This document shows positions 10,032 to 64,000 of a stretch of DNA of 64,000 bases, one piece after another. The notes under the pieces are model-generated. The model did no database searches. It saw only the letters and a program-made list of their open reading frames with translations, and was not told the DNA's origin. The DNA is from Castor canadensis (taxonomy: Eukaryota > Chordata > Mammalia > Rodentia > Castoridae). The translations under genes were made by a program, and so were the position numbers. The DNA lies in the NCBI RefSeq assembly GCF_047511655.1, contig NC_133405.1, forward strand, positions 93,099,598 through 93,163,597. Reading direction: 5' to 3'. Positions within the stretch are counted from its first letter, which is position 1; every line of letters starts with the position of its first letter.

Positions 10032-10428
10032 ATTAGGTTGGATTAGTTTGCTGGGGCTGCCATAACAAAATAGGACAGATTGGCTTATAAAACAAAAGTG
10101 TATTTTCTCACAGTTCTAGAGGCTAGAGGTTTGAGATCAAGGATTGGTTTCTTCTGATTTTCTTCTTGGTGTTTTTCATTTAGACTTGCTGTGTGCTCCC
10201 ATGGTTGTCTCTCTGTGAATACTCCTACCTGTTCTCTCTCTCTCTCTCTCTCTCACCTATTCTTTCTAAGGATATAAATCTATTGGATTATAGCCTACTC
10301 ATATGACTTTATTTCACTTTTATTACTTCCATGTGGCCCTACCCAAATGCAGTCAGATTCTGAGGTACTGGGCGTTAGGCTTTCATGTATGAGCTTTAAG
10401 TGGGGAGAGCACACAATTTAGCATAACA
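10032..10428 (+). mobile_element. MLT1-like (ERVL-MaLR) LTR
   Basis: Matches the MLT1 pattern I recall: ttagtttgctggggctgcca, tttctcacagttctagaggc, aaatgcagtcagattctgag, gtactgggcgttaggctttc and a cacaattta...cataaca end. An internal (CT)n stretch lies at 10236-10254. Confidence 0.75.
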
Positions 10429-10434
10429 GTAACC

Positions 10435-10622
10435 ATTACCATATCTAATTTTAGAACATTTTCATTACCCCCCCAAAAGAAACTCCGACTAGGGCTGGGG
10501 GCATGGCCCCTGAACCCATTAGGAGTCACACCCTAACCTCCTGCTATGCCAGGGACAACCACACATCTGTTTTCTGTCTGTACAGGTGTGCCTATTGTGT
10601 ACATTTCCTATAAATGGTATTT
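10435..10622 (+). repeat. Old L1 3'-UTR-like fragment
   Basis: ttagaacattttcattaccc, caaaagaaactc and gtgtacatttcctataaatg resemble ancient mammalian L1 3' regions. Family not assigned. Confidence 0.45.
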
Positions 10623-10705
10623 GCAGGGTTTTTTTGGCAGCACAGGGGTTTGAACTCAGGGCCTCAAACTTGCTAGGTAGATAGACACTCTGCCAGTCCT
10701 GCAGT
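10623..10705 (-). repeat. tRNA-like SINE, antisense
   Basis: ggcagcacaggggtttgaac ... tagatagacactctgccagt. Confidence 0.7.
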
Positions 10706-10714
10706 GTCTTTTGA

Positions 10715-11420
10715 CTGATTACTAGTGATTTCAGTAATTTGAGTCTTTCTATTTTTCTTAGTCAGTCTAGCTAATGGTTTGTAAGTTTGTTGATCTTCTC
10801 AAATAACTGACTTTTGGCTTCAGTAATTTTCTCCATTGCCTTTCTAGTCTCTGTTTCATTTATTCCTGTTTTTTTCTTTATTAAATCCTTTCGTAAGCTT
10901 GCTTTGGGATTACTTTGCTTTTCTTTCTTACTTTCCTAAGGTGGACACTTAGGTTATTAATTTGAGACCTCTTTGATTTTTAAATATTTACAGTTAAAAT
11001 TTTTTAAGTTTTAAGCTAAATTTTTCCCTCTAAATGTTTCTTCAGCTGCGTCTAATAATTTTTGGTATGCTGTGTTTTTGTTTTCATTCATTTCCAAATG
11101 TTTTCCAATTTCCCCTGTGAGTTTTTTCTTTGACCCATTCATTATTATGGAGTGTGTAAATTTCCATGTGCTTGTGAATTTCACAAGCTTCTTTTTGTTA
11201 TTGATTTCTAATTTCAGGAAATTGTATTATTTCAATCTTTTCTTTTGTTGTGTTGGGGAGGAAACCCAGGGCTCCAGCATGCTAGGCAAGTGCTTTACCA
11301 CGGAGCTGCATCTCCAGCCTGCAATCCTTTAAAATCCATTGAGGCCTGCTTTATGGACTACTATTAGTATATCCTGGAGAATGTTCTTGTGTACTTCAGA
11401 AAAATGTGAGTGCTGCGCTT
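10715..11420 (-). repeat. Old L1 ORF2 remnant, antisense, split by an ID-like SINE
   Basis: Antisense of the reverse-transcriptase part of old L1s: tttgttgatcttctcaaata, gtctctgtttcatttattcc and ctttgacccattcattatta. An antisense ID-like SINE (about 11235-11322, ctaggcaagtgctttaccac) interrupts it, and L1-like sequence resumes after it. Confidence 0.65.
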
Positions 11421-11525
11421 ATTGTGGTGGCAAAGGCCCATAAACATAGCACTCAGGAGGCTGAGGCAGGAGGATCATGAGTTCAAGGTCAGCCTGGGCT
11501 AGCTGGGAGCCCCCATCTCAAAAAC
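11412..11525 (+). repeat. B1-like SINE
   Basis: actcaggaggctgaggcagg ... tcaaggtcagcctgggctag. Confidence 0.7.
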
Positions 11526-11596
11526 TTGTATTCTGCTATTTTTGTTTGCAGTGTTCTAAACATGCTAGGAAGCTGTTGAAAATGCAGAATTTTTAG

Positions 11597-11786
11597 AGAT
11601 AAGGGCAAAATAGTTTCTGCCGGGTATTGGGGGGGGAGAGGGAGGAGGTGGGGGTGGGTGGTAAGGGAGGGGGTGGGGGCAGGGGGGAGAAATGACCCAA
11701 GCATTGTATGCACATATGAATAATAAAATAAATAAATAAATAAAATAAATCCTTCCGACTTTCATTAAAAAAAAAAGAAAGAAAAA
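11597..11786 (+). mobile_element. 5'-truncated L1 (3' end only) with perfect target duplication
   Basis: The body matches the 3' end of the 1.2-5.1 kb L1: atagtttctgccgggtattg, G-rich tract, agaaatgacccaagcattgt, cacatatgaataataaaata, then an A-rich tail. Flanked by identical 19-bp copies of gaaaatgcagaatttttag at 11578-11596 and 11787-11805. Confidence 0.85.
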
Positions 11787-11995
11787 GAAAATGCAGAATT
11801 TTTAGGCTGTGCTTCCTGAGTCCTCTGCCCCAGAGCCTAGGGTCTGTATCTGTAGTAAGCTCCCCACATCTATTTTGCACAGCAAGTACACAAATATGGA
11901 AGTCAAGGTCTCACACATCCCGCACGGTTGGCATCCTGTGATTTAATTATTACAGGTGAGTAAGCGTGGTGGTGTTATCTTTCACGTCAAAGGGC

Positions 11996-12092
11996 TTTTT
12001 TTTTTTTTTTTGGTGGTACTGAGGTTTGAACTCAGGGCCTCATGCTTGCTAGGCAGGTGCTCTATCAGTTAAGCCATTCCACCAGCCCTCTT
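11996..12092 (-). repeat. tRNA-like SINE, antisense
   Basis: Poly-T, ggtggtactgaggtttgaac, gctaggcaggtgctctatca, ccattccaccagccct. Confidence 0.85.
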
Positions 12093-12300
12093 TTTTTGTT
12101 TTAATACTCATATAGTTAGCATTTATTTACAAACGATACGGCCAGAGAGCAGAAAAAGTAATTATGAGATATTTTATGGTGTATTATTGCTAAATTATTA
12201 CACATTAATTCATGTGTCTGATATAATGCATGTAGAGTTCTGTGCACTGATCAAATATACATTTTTTAAAAATTTTTCCAAAGAGAATTTAAAAAGAGCC

Positions 12301-12390
12301 CTTTTTTTCTTTCTTTTTCGCGGTATGGGGCTTGAACGCAGGCCGTCTCGCTTGCTACGCGGACGCGCTCGCTCGAGCCACGCCCCAATG
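12301..12390 (-). repeat. CpG-rich SINE copy abutting the TSR2 promoter
   Basis: Antisense tRNA-like SINE (cgcggtatggggcttgaacg; gctcgagccacgcccc) ending about 165 bp before the TSR2 start codon. Unlike other copies here it carries many CpG dinucleotides. Confidence 0.7.
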
Positions 12391-12399
12391 TCCCACGAA

Positions 12400-12554
12400 C
12401 TTTTCTATTGGTCTAGTCTATCTGCACCTGGCTCTTCCGCGGACCTCGGTGGAAAGGCGCGTCTGCGTTCTTGACTCGGCATTCGGCTCGTTTTGTCTGG
12501 AGCAGGCTGCGGAGGGATTGGGCCGCGCGGCCTTCACGTGTTCTCGATCGGATG
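12400..12554 (+). promoter_or_regulatory. TSR2: TSR2 promoter and 5' UTR region (CpG-rich)
   Basis: CpG content is locally high from about 12310 to 12900 while the flanks are AT-rich, as expected for a housekeeping promoter. No convincing TATA box is seen. The transcription start is probably between 12400 and 12530 but cannot be fixed from sequence alone. A short upstream ATG at 12388 opens a frame ending at 12474, which matters only if transcription starts upstream of it. Confidence 0.55.
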
Positions 12555-17281
<4,727 letters not shown>

Positions 17282-17527
17282 GTGGGGCTGGAAATGGTTT
17301 GGACCCTTGTTAGGCGTTCTGAGACTTATTTGTAGGAACGTTTTTGGGGGGCTGTAGACCTCTGGATTGGTTACTCTATCCCCACCCTCTTCCCTGCTTT
17401 GCTGTCCAGCTCTCTCCAGGGGAAGAAAAGCCCTAAGGTACTTGGCTGTGGGGTGATGTGACCTACTCCACCTTACCCCTTGAGCCTTAAGGTATCACCT
17501 GAGCGATGAGGCTGGGTTCCCCAGCAT

Positions 17528-17561
17528 AGCGACTCTTGGGTGCAGTCAATGTAAAGAGAGG

Positions 17562-17609
<48 letters not shown>

Positions 17610-17670
17610 GACTCTTGGGTGCAGTCAATGTAAAGAGAGGTAGGTGTGTGTGTGTGTGTGTGTGTGTGTT
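17528..17670 (+). repeat. Duplicated 34-36 bp unit with (TG)n arrays in the TSR2 3' UTR
   Basis: cgactcttgggtgcagtcaa plus tgtaaagagaggtagg occurs twice without change, each time followed by a (TG)n run (about 47 and 27 bases). Confidence 0.95.
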
Positions 17671-18042
17671 CGTTTGAAGGAGGAGCTAGACTGGTGGACA
17701 GTGGGCAGATTGATTTGTGGAGAGGACTAGCACACAGCTGTAGGGTGCTGGCTTGGTCAGGAATGGTGAGGTGAACATGCAGACAGAAGAGAGAGTAGTT
17801 GAAGATGTGAAGGGAAGTAGCTCTGTTGCTTCTCCCCTACTCCCCAACCCCACATAGAGCATCTTGGGACCTCCCAGGAATGCTCCACTCCTTTACTGCA
17901 GCCCAGCCTCCCGCCCTGAGTTCCCTCAGGAATTCTAAGACCTGCTATGAGGTGAGGTTGGGAGAGTTGGGCTATTTTCTGTTTTCTCCAACCTCTTCAC
18001 TTTCCCATCCCTTTTAAGTCCAGGGATAAGACTTAAGACCTT

Positions 18043-18048
18043 AATAAA
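18043..18048 (+). terminator. TSR2: Polyadenylation signal AATAAA (TSR2, proximal)
   Basis: AATAAA about 760 bases after the TSR2 stop, followed by T/GT-rich sequence (cttcttgtttaatctgtgg). Confidence 0.65.
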
Positions 18049-18061
18049 TAATACCTTCTTG

Positions 18062-18067
18062 TTTAAT
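18062..18067 (-). terminator. FGD1: Candidate ATTAAA polyadenylation signal for FGD1
   Basis: Reading the minus strand below the FGD1 stop (18836), this is the first strong AATAAA/ATTAAA-class hexamer I find. Its use would give a 3' UTR of roughly 0.8 kb overlapping the end of TSR2. Confidence 0.4.
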
Positions 18068-18223
18068 CTGTGGCTTGACCTGGAATCAGGCTTCTGGGAG
18101 CAGAGCTTCAGAGTTCAGCAAGGGAGCGGATCCTCGACCCACCCTAGTAGCCTGGTACTTCGGACAAACAAACAGATGGACGAAGAGATCACAGCAGTGT
18201 TCTGAAAGTTACTGTAAGCCTGA

Positions 18224-18229
18224 AATAAA
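18224..18229 (+). terminator. TSR2: Polyadenylation signal AATAAA (TSR2, distal)
   Basis: AATAAA followed by ctgtatttttctttaaa. A possible alternative 3' end. Confidence 0.5.
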
Positions 18230-18835
18230 CTGTATTTTTCTTTAAAAAACAAAACAAAGAGTATTCATTGTCTTCCCTCCTGTTCCCCTGTCCTGCCCGG
18301 TGGCCCTGCCATGGGTCTGGACGATAAAATACTGGGTAGCCTTGGAGCCGGGGAGAAGCTATAAGCTGTGGGAGAGGCAGGAGGGATCTAGTGACCACCC
18401 CACATGGAGTACACATGAAGACACTGGCTGGAGAGACTGCAGGGGTGGTGTTGGGGCCCCAGGGTCAATGACAAAGCTGGCACTTGAATCCAGGTCTCCT
18501 GCCTCCGGTGCTTCTGGAATTGGGTGGAGGCAGGATCTGTGGGGTATCAATGGGGGAGGGGGAGATGGCCTAATTCAGGTCAGTCTAGCACTACCTCCCA
18601 CCCTCCCTGGGGACAGGGATTTAAAAAAAAATTAACATCACTGTAGGAATAATTTTTTAAAAGCCCACGTTTTGTGAAAAGATGAATTAAAAAACCCAAG
18701 ACCCAGCATTCGGGATTGAAAGTGCCCGTGATGGGAGTTCAAGTATTGACTGAGCTTGGAGGAGGGGGCTGGAGCCCCCAATCAGATAAGGGCAGCTAGA
18801 GTGTGGGGCTGGGGCTCCCAGTTACCCCAAACCCT

Positions 18836-58119
<39,284 letters not shown>

Positions 58120-58960
58120 GGTCCGGGCCTGGGCGCGGGGCCCGGGCTCCCCGCTTGGCTCCAGCTCCTGGGGCGGAGGCGCGGGCGGAGGAGGCCCGGC
58201 GCCCGGCGGAGCAGCGGCCTCAGGCTCGGGGGGCGGGGCTGCGGGCTCAGCCCCACTGCGGAGACTCGAGCCCCCGGCCCGGGCCCGGGCCAGCAGCCGT
58301 GGCAGCGGTGGCAGTAGCAGCAGCAGCCGCGGCCACCGCCGCTGCCTTGCCAGGCATCGCCGGCCCTGGCCTCAAGCCGGGAGTGGGCTCACCGGGGCCG
58401 GAGCCGGGGCCCCGCTGGGGAGCTCTGTGTATGCGGCTGCGGCTGGGCGAGGGTCGGGGGGCTGCACTCGGAGAGAGCTCTCGGATGGACGGCGAGCCAC
58501 TTCCGTGGCCCCGGGGCGAGCGGGCAGTCGGATCCGAGTGTGGGGTCTCTTCTTTCTCCCCGAATGGGAATCGATCTGGCTTCTCCTGGCTGGTCGGAAA
58601 GGGTTCTTCCTCCCGCCGCAGCGGAGGCTGGGGGCGGAGAGGGGAGGGGAAGGGAAGGGAGGGAAGAGAGGACGGCGGTGGCCTGGGGGCGCGCGTGTGC
58701 GCTAGGGCTGCGGGGCTCGCCTTCGGCCAGTCCTCGAGGACGATGCTCCAGCCGCGGGGGCAAAGGAACAGCCTGGATCGGGCTCCAAGATCCTCAACCT
58801 GGGTCTCCGCGGCGGCGGGCGGGAAGAAGCCCTAGGAAGGGGGGTGGGGAGGCGGGAGCCGTCGCTGAAGCAGCCGCAGCCACAGCGGCGCTGGGACCCA
58901 GTTACCGGGGCCCCGCCCCCTCGCCCGGGATTTGCGTTTGACCACGCCCCCTAGCTCAGG

Positions 58961-59540
58961 CCAGCTTTATTTCTGGCTTCCAACGCCCTCAAGGCCCTCC
59001 TTCTGCCCCTTACGAGCCCCCTCATCAGCTTGCCTTCCATATCCCTCCCAGGTCCCACACTGGCGAGTCTCCGGCTCAACCTCCTAAATCTGCCCTTCCG
59101 TCCCATCTCAGGTCATCTTCCGCTCTCCCATCACTCTCTTTTCCAGAAGCGTTTCCACATGTTCCAGAGTTTCCCTAGGGCTTGGCTCACAGCAGACCTG
59201 TCTTTGATACTCTTCACTGTGCTTAGACCAAACCTCATGGTCCTTTACTTTTCACTCTCTTACCAATAGCCTCAGTTTCCTGGTTTGTTGCATCTGATTG
59301 GCAACATCCCAATCTTGAATCAGTCCAACTGTCTGCTTTTTCCATGCCTGTGCCCAGACAGCTAAACACTGGTGGAGAAAACGATTCAACTTCACAGACT
59401 GGTGCCACAATAAACCAATGTTTCCCAGCTTCTATGAGGCCCTCAGTCCTGACCCCATAACCCTGCAACTCAACTGTCACTCCTATTCTCCCCATCACTC
59501 CCATTCTCCACAGTGGCCATATCAAACCTCCCCTTCTCTT
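58961..59540. other. Intergenic, upstream of FGD1, no recognised feature
   Basis: Pyrimidine-rich; weak L2 resemblance only. Confidence 0.3.
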
Positions 59541-59842
59541 GGCCCCCATTTTTTTTGTGGTACTGGCGGGTTGAACTCGGGGCCTACACCTTGAGCCACT
59601 CCCTTTTTGTGTTAGCTATGTTCGTGATAGGGTCTAAGAGAACTATTTCCCTGGTCTGGCTTCGAACCGTGATCCTCTTGATCTCTGCCTCCTGAGTAGC
59701 TAGGATTATAGGCATGAGCCCCCGGCATCTGGCTATATGTTTTTTTTTTTGCTGGGGAGGGGCTGCAGTGGGGCTTGAACTCATGGCCCCATGCTTGCAA
59801 GGTAGGTATCCTACCACTTCAGCCCCTCCACCAACCCTTGGC
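59541..59842 (-). repeat. Dimeric SINE and ID-like SINE, antisense
   Basis: 59541-59735 ttgtggtactggcgggttga; 59745-59842 tggggcttgaactcatggcc. Confidence 0.8.
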
Positions 59843-60019
59843 TCCCCTATCTTCATCTGCCCCCTAACCCTAAACGGATGACCCCATCTCCTACTCCACA
59901 GAGCAAACAAGCCACTTTCCTTCCAAAAAGGAAGCACTTGACTTCTTGATACCAAGTCTAGGAATTTGTCCCTTGCTCCTTCCCATCAGAATCTGAACAT
60001 GCTTAGTTCTGTTCTATCT

Positions 60020-60401
60020 AAAACAAATAAACAATTACCAAAAATTCTTCCTATGCAACCTCCTCCCTCTTCTCCTTTCCACAGACTTCTCTAATTCAAC
60101 TGTCTTCATTTTCCCACCTCCCACTTATCTTTTCAATCCACTCCGACCTGCCTCTGCTACTTGCCTAAAACTGTTTGTCTTATCAAGATCCACCATGACT
60201 TATGTCACTAAATCCAAGAAAATCTTTTCAGAGGTCATCCTCTGACGTAGGCTTCTAGGTAGCATTTGACATTCATGACCACTCCTCCCTCCTTATATCA
60301 CTTCCATGACATCACATTCTCTTGTTTTCTCTTACTTCCTTGGTAATTGCTTTTTACTTTACTTTTTGGGCTCATCCTTAGTCTTTGGCCTGAGCTCTTC
60401 A

Positions 60402-60439
<38 letters not shown>

Positions 60440-61275
60440 GTTGTCTCATTCACTCCCATGGCTTCAGTTATCAGCTTTGTGCCTTTGTGCAGATGACCCC
60501 CAAACTGATACCTCAAGTCCAGATGTTTCTCCTGACCCATACATTTAGCAGGTTATTCGATTTACCTGAATATCCCACAGAAACCTAATATCTCAACTTT
60601 TCCCCAATTCAAGGCACCCTCTTCCAACTGGTTTGTCCTTCCTTGTGTCTTACCTTAGTGAATGACCCTGGTCAAAGCAGAAACATGAGCTATACCCTTG
60701 GCTCATGTCTATCCTCTGCCCCCCCACTCACTTGCCAAGTCCTATCATTTATCTCCTGAGTAGCTCTCAAATACATTTATGCAGTCTCTTCATTTCTACT
60801 GCCACTACCCTGGTTTAGGCCAGCACCATTTCTAACTTTGAATACCTTCACAGCCTCCCTGTTTCAGTCTTTTTCTTAGAATCTACCCTCAATTTAGTTT
60901 TGCAGTATTGGGTATAGAACCCAGGTTCTTGTGCATGCTAGGCAAGTGCTCTACCACTGCACACAGCACCAGCCCTGGAATCTATTCTCTACATTGTAGG
61001 CAGTGTGTATCGTTAGAAAAAGTAAACAAATCACTACCTTGTTTAGAATCCTCATTGAGTCTGTGTGGCTCAAAAGGAAAACTACCTTTCTTAACAGTGA
61101 AGGCTAAGCTGAGCCCTTCTTGATCTGCCCCCTGCCAGCCTTTCCAGACTCCATGTTTGAGTCAAAACTGAAATTGTTAGACTGTTTTTGGTCTCTCTAG
61201 CCTCTGACTATTTGCATATGCTGTTGCCCCTGCAGGAAACAACCTTTCCCCAATTCCATTCCATTTGTTTTCCAA
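60020..61275 (+). repeat. L2-like LINE remnant with nested SINE and (TC)n
   Basis: ttctactgccactaccctgg, gacccccaaactgatacctc, tatttgcatatgctgttgcc and gaaacaacctttccccaatt follow L2 order. Contains (tc)n at 60406-60438 and an antisense ID-like SINE at 60897-60977. Confidence 0.6.
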
Positions 61276-63010
61276 ATCTCAGTTCATTTAATGAATGTCT
61301 TTTGAGTCCACACTATGGCCAGCTCTATGTGAGACATTAACACCGTAAGATGTAAGATAGACACGAAGAAGATAGCTGTTAATGAACGCTGCCCTCAGAA
61401 TCTGGTACTGGAAGGCATGTGAAATAAACACATAATTACAACAAATGAATGCATAACTATAAAGTATGATAAGCCTATAAGGGGACAGAACAGGGTATCA
61501 CTGGGTTGGGGTGATTTAGCCTGAGAAATTTAAACTGAGACTGAAGGAGTGGGAATCAGCTGATGAGGAGTGGAGGTAAAAGTGTTCCAGGCAGAAGACA
61601 CAGCAGTGGAAAAGCCCTGAGGAAAAAGGGAAGTAGCATACAGTTGGCTCTCTGCTGCATCCATTGATTTAACCAACCTCAGATAAAAAGATATCTGAAA
61701 AAAAACTGTGCCTGTACTGAACATGTAGAGACTCTTTCTTGTCATTATTCCCTAAACAATATGTTGTAAGAACTATTTACATAGCATTACATGCAGTAGG
61801 TGTTATAAATAACCCAGAGATGATTTACAATATACGGGATGATTTACAATACGCAGGATAATGTACATATGTTATTTGCAAGCACTATACCAGTTTTTTA
61901 GATGGAGACTTGCTATGTTTTGCTCATGCTATGCCATTTTATATAAGGGGCTTGAACACCTGTGCATTTTGGTATCCAAGGGTAGGAGTCCGATTCCCCA
62001 AGAACCAATTCCCCAAGAATACTAAGGAAAATTGTATTTAGGAGCTATAGGAAGGCTAGTATAGCTAGAACATAGTGACTCAGTGGCAAGAAGGGTGGGG
62101 TATACGGTCAAAGAGGTAGGTGCCAGATTCTGTAGGACTTTCTAGGCCATGGGTAAGGCTAATGGATTTTATTTTACAAGCATTGGAAAGTAATTGAAGC
62201 AGTTATTTTAGATGTGGGTCAAACTGGGGAAGATACTAAAGCCAATTTGAGAAAAGAATACAAAATATCAGAGTGCATCACAGGATCATGTAGGAAAAGT
62301 ACATATGTCTCATGAAACCTTTCAGCTTGTATCATATGTAGACTGGATCGTGAAGAAATGGTATGTCTTTTACAATAGATACTTCACATTCAAAAATGCT
62401 GAAATACACATTGTATGCAAGGTTTTTAAGCTTTAGGGTTGACATGATATATTTGACATTTTAAAAAAGATAATTTTGGTTTCTGTGGATTCAGCTGGAG
62501 GGGACAAGATTAGAAACTTACTGCAGTCAGAGATGAGGGTTGAGTCTACTAGTGTGGCAGCAGTGGAGATGGAGAATTAAAGGGTTGGTGCGGAGGCTTG
62601 GGTGGTGGAGGGGGAGGGAGGAATCAAGGATGACTCTCAGGTGATGTGGAGCCAGTCACTCATTGAAATGAGAAAGACAGAAAGAGGAATGAGTTTCAGG
62701 GAAAGATAAAGAGTTCAGTTTTGGATATATTAAGTTGGACATACCCTTTTAATACCCAAATAGAGAAGTCAAGTAGGTGGTGGTATATATAATCCAGGGG
62801 AAGAGCCCTGGGTGTGGGATATGAGAGCCATCAGCACAGAGATGGCACTAAAATTCATGAGACTAGAAAAAATCAGGCTGAGATAGCAGAGTGAGAATGG
62901 AAGAGAATCCATGATTGAGCTCTAAAGAACTCAAGCTTTGCAAGTTGGGTGAAGGAGCAGGAGTTGGCCAAAGAGACCAAGAAAGAGGTAAAGAGGTAAG
63001 GTCCTAACTA
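61276..63010 (+). repeat. Old interspersed repeat, family not assigned (copy 3), split by MER2
   Basis: Left part 61276-61640 (gttccaggcagaagacacag; gtggaaaagccctgag) and right part 62035-63010 (gtaggactttctaggccatg; gagttcagttttggatatat; gagaagtcaagtaggtgg; gagccatcagcacagagatg). Order matches a long conserved repeat seen across mammals. Confidence 0.6.
61641..62034 (-). mobile_element. MER2-like (Tigger family) DNA transposon
   Basis: cagttggctctctgctgcat end, caatatgttgtaagaactat, catagcattacatgcagtag, attttatataaggggcttga, cattttggtatccaagggta, then a degraded opposite end. TA on both flanks (61639-61640, 62035-62036) is the expected target duplication. A short internal duplication of gatgatttacaat is present. 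Confidence 0.85.
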
Positions 63011-63139
63011 GGAGTGTGTCTGGGATGTTCTGAGAGTGCTGAGGAGTTGAGGCAGCTAAGGAATAAAAAGGGTCCACTGGGTACAGCAACATGAGTATCA
63101 CCAGGGACTTTGATAAGGAGGAGTGTTGGAGTGAAGAGT

Positions 63140-63262
63140 GAATGGATAAGTCATTGGTGAGAGTGTAAATGATACGCCCACTCTAGAAAAAGTTGGGCAT
63201 TTTCTAGTAAAACTGAATGATGCATGTACCCTATGACACAGCAGTTCTAGGTATGTATCCCA
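63140..63262 (+). repeat. Old L1 ORF2 3' fragment
   Basis: tggtgagagtgtaaatgata, then ccctatgacacagcagttct and aggtatgtatcccagagcag. Confidence 0.65.
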
Positions 63263-63263
63263 G

Positions 63264-64000
63264 AGCAGTGGTTCTCATAGTGTGGTCTAGAGAGCCAGTG
63301 GAGTCAGGGAGGGGGGTGGTGCATAATATTAGTAAGATATTATTCACTTTTTTTCTTTCATTCTCTCAAGAATGTAGAGTGGAGTTTTCTGCAGGCAACA
63401 TGACATGATATCACAACAGATTGAATGCAGAAGCAAATATGAAAATCCAGCTGACTTCTCTTAACCCATACAGTAAAGAGACTTACAAGAATGTAAAACA
63501 GTGCCATTCTTCTCACTCAATTATTTTGGTTATGGAAAATAGTTATTTTTCATAAGATTATATTGTGTTAAATGTAGTGGATTTATCACTTTTTTGTTGT
63601 TGCAGCACTGAGATTTGAACTCAGGGCCTATACCTTGAGCCACTCCACCAGCCCTTTTCTGTGATTTTTTTTTTTGAGATAGCATCTCAAGAACTGTTTG
63701 CCTGGGGCTGGCTTTGAATCATGATCCTCCTGATCTCTGCCTCCTGTGTAGCTAGGATTACAAGTATGAGCCACCAGCACCCAGCATATTGTTAATTTTA
63801 AAAATCAACATATTCAAACCTTTTCACTTTTAATTTCTAGTATAGCAACTATCAATTTTCTTTTCTTTTTGTGGTACTGGGATTTGAACTCAGGGCTTCA
63901 CACTTGGTAGGCAGGTGCTCTTACCACTTGGGGCACTCAGCCAACTATATTAGATCCTACATAAAACCAAATTTCCTTGGGTCTGCAACACTTTTTAAAA
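63264..64000. mobile_element. hAT-like DNA transposon remnant (runs off the window) with two nested SINEs
   Basis: Starts cagtggttctcatagtgtgg, the hAT-type terminus; AT-rich interior. Nested antisense SINEs at 63594-63785 (dimer) and 63862-63948 (monomer). The right end lies beyond the window. Confidence 0.5.

Larger units (their letters stand above)
17282..18245 (+). other. TSR2: TSR2 3' UTR (inferred extent)
   Basis: From the stop codon to the second possible polyadenylation site. It contains the duplicated (TG)n minisatellite. The extent is inferred from AATAAA signals only. Confidence 0.6.
18062..18835 (-). other. FGD1: FGD1 3' UTR (inferred extent)
   Basis: Non-coding sequence after the FGD1 stop on the minus strand. 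No repeat was recognised in it. The end depends on the ATTAAA assignment. Confidence 0.45.

Noticed and set aside
58961-64000. First exon of GNL3L, expected upstream of FGD1 by synteny
   Set aside because: No CpG island or GNL3L-like coding was found; the gene probably begins beyond the window.

Overview
This is mammalian nuclear DNA: split genes with GT-AG introns, CpG-rich 5' ends and dense SINE/LINE/LTR/DNA-transposon debris. The commonest SINE is a dimer: an Alu/B1-like left half (ggctcatgcctgtaatcc...) joined to a tRNA-like right half (gctggtggagtggctcaagtgg...gccctgagttcaaacccc). B1- and ID-like monomers also occur. From recall of rodent SINEs this points to a castorimorph rodent, most likely beaver (Castor); that is inference and was not searched. 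Two protein-coding genes are present, and their convergent order matches the X-linked TSR2-FGD1 pair of other placental mammals. || Layout. 1-12.3 kb is intergenic. It holds an internally deleted L1 inserted inside a SINE, a 5S rRNA pseudogene, two related LTR-like blocks, an MLT1-like LTR, old L1 remnants and a 5'-truncated L1 with a perfect 19-bp target duplication. 12.3-18.25 kb is TSR2 (+), five coding exons, 191 aa, complete. 18.06-58.9 kb is FGD1 (-), 18 coding exons, 962 aa, complete, starting in a GC-rich CpG island at about 57.7-58.95 kb. 58.95-64 kb is intergenic with L2-like, MER2-like, hAT-like and other old repeats. No part of the neighbours expected from human synteny (WNK3, GNL3L) was recognised. 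|| Gene content. TSR2 is the chaperone that escorts ribosomal protein eS26 (RPS26) to the pre-40S ribosome. FGD1 is a CDC42-specific guanine nucleotide exchange factor with a proline-rich N-terminus, a DSGIDS phosphodegron, and DH, PH, FYVE and second PH domains. The genes are functionally unrelated but converge tail to tail, and their 3' UTRs may overlap near 18.05-18.25 kb. Every coding exon joins its neighbour in phase with recognisable splice sites, so both genes look intact. || Most unusual structure. FGD1 introns carry several separate fields of highly degenerate short-period repeats, each with its own motif: intron 8 (about 2.8 kb in total), intron 5 and several in intron 1. Also notable are an 84-bp alternating purine-pyrimidine tract (Z-DNA-prone), a duplicated unit with (TG)n arrays in the TSR2 3' UTR, and a MIR cut into four pieces by three later SINEs. 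I saw no new gene system.
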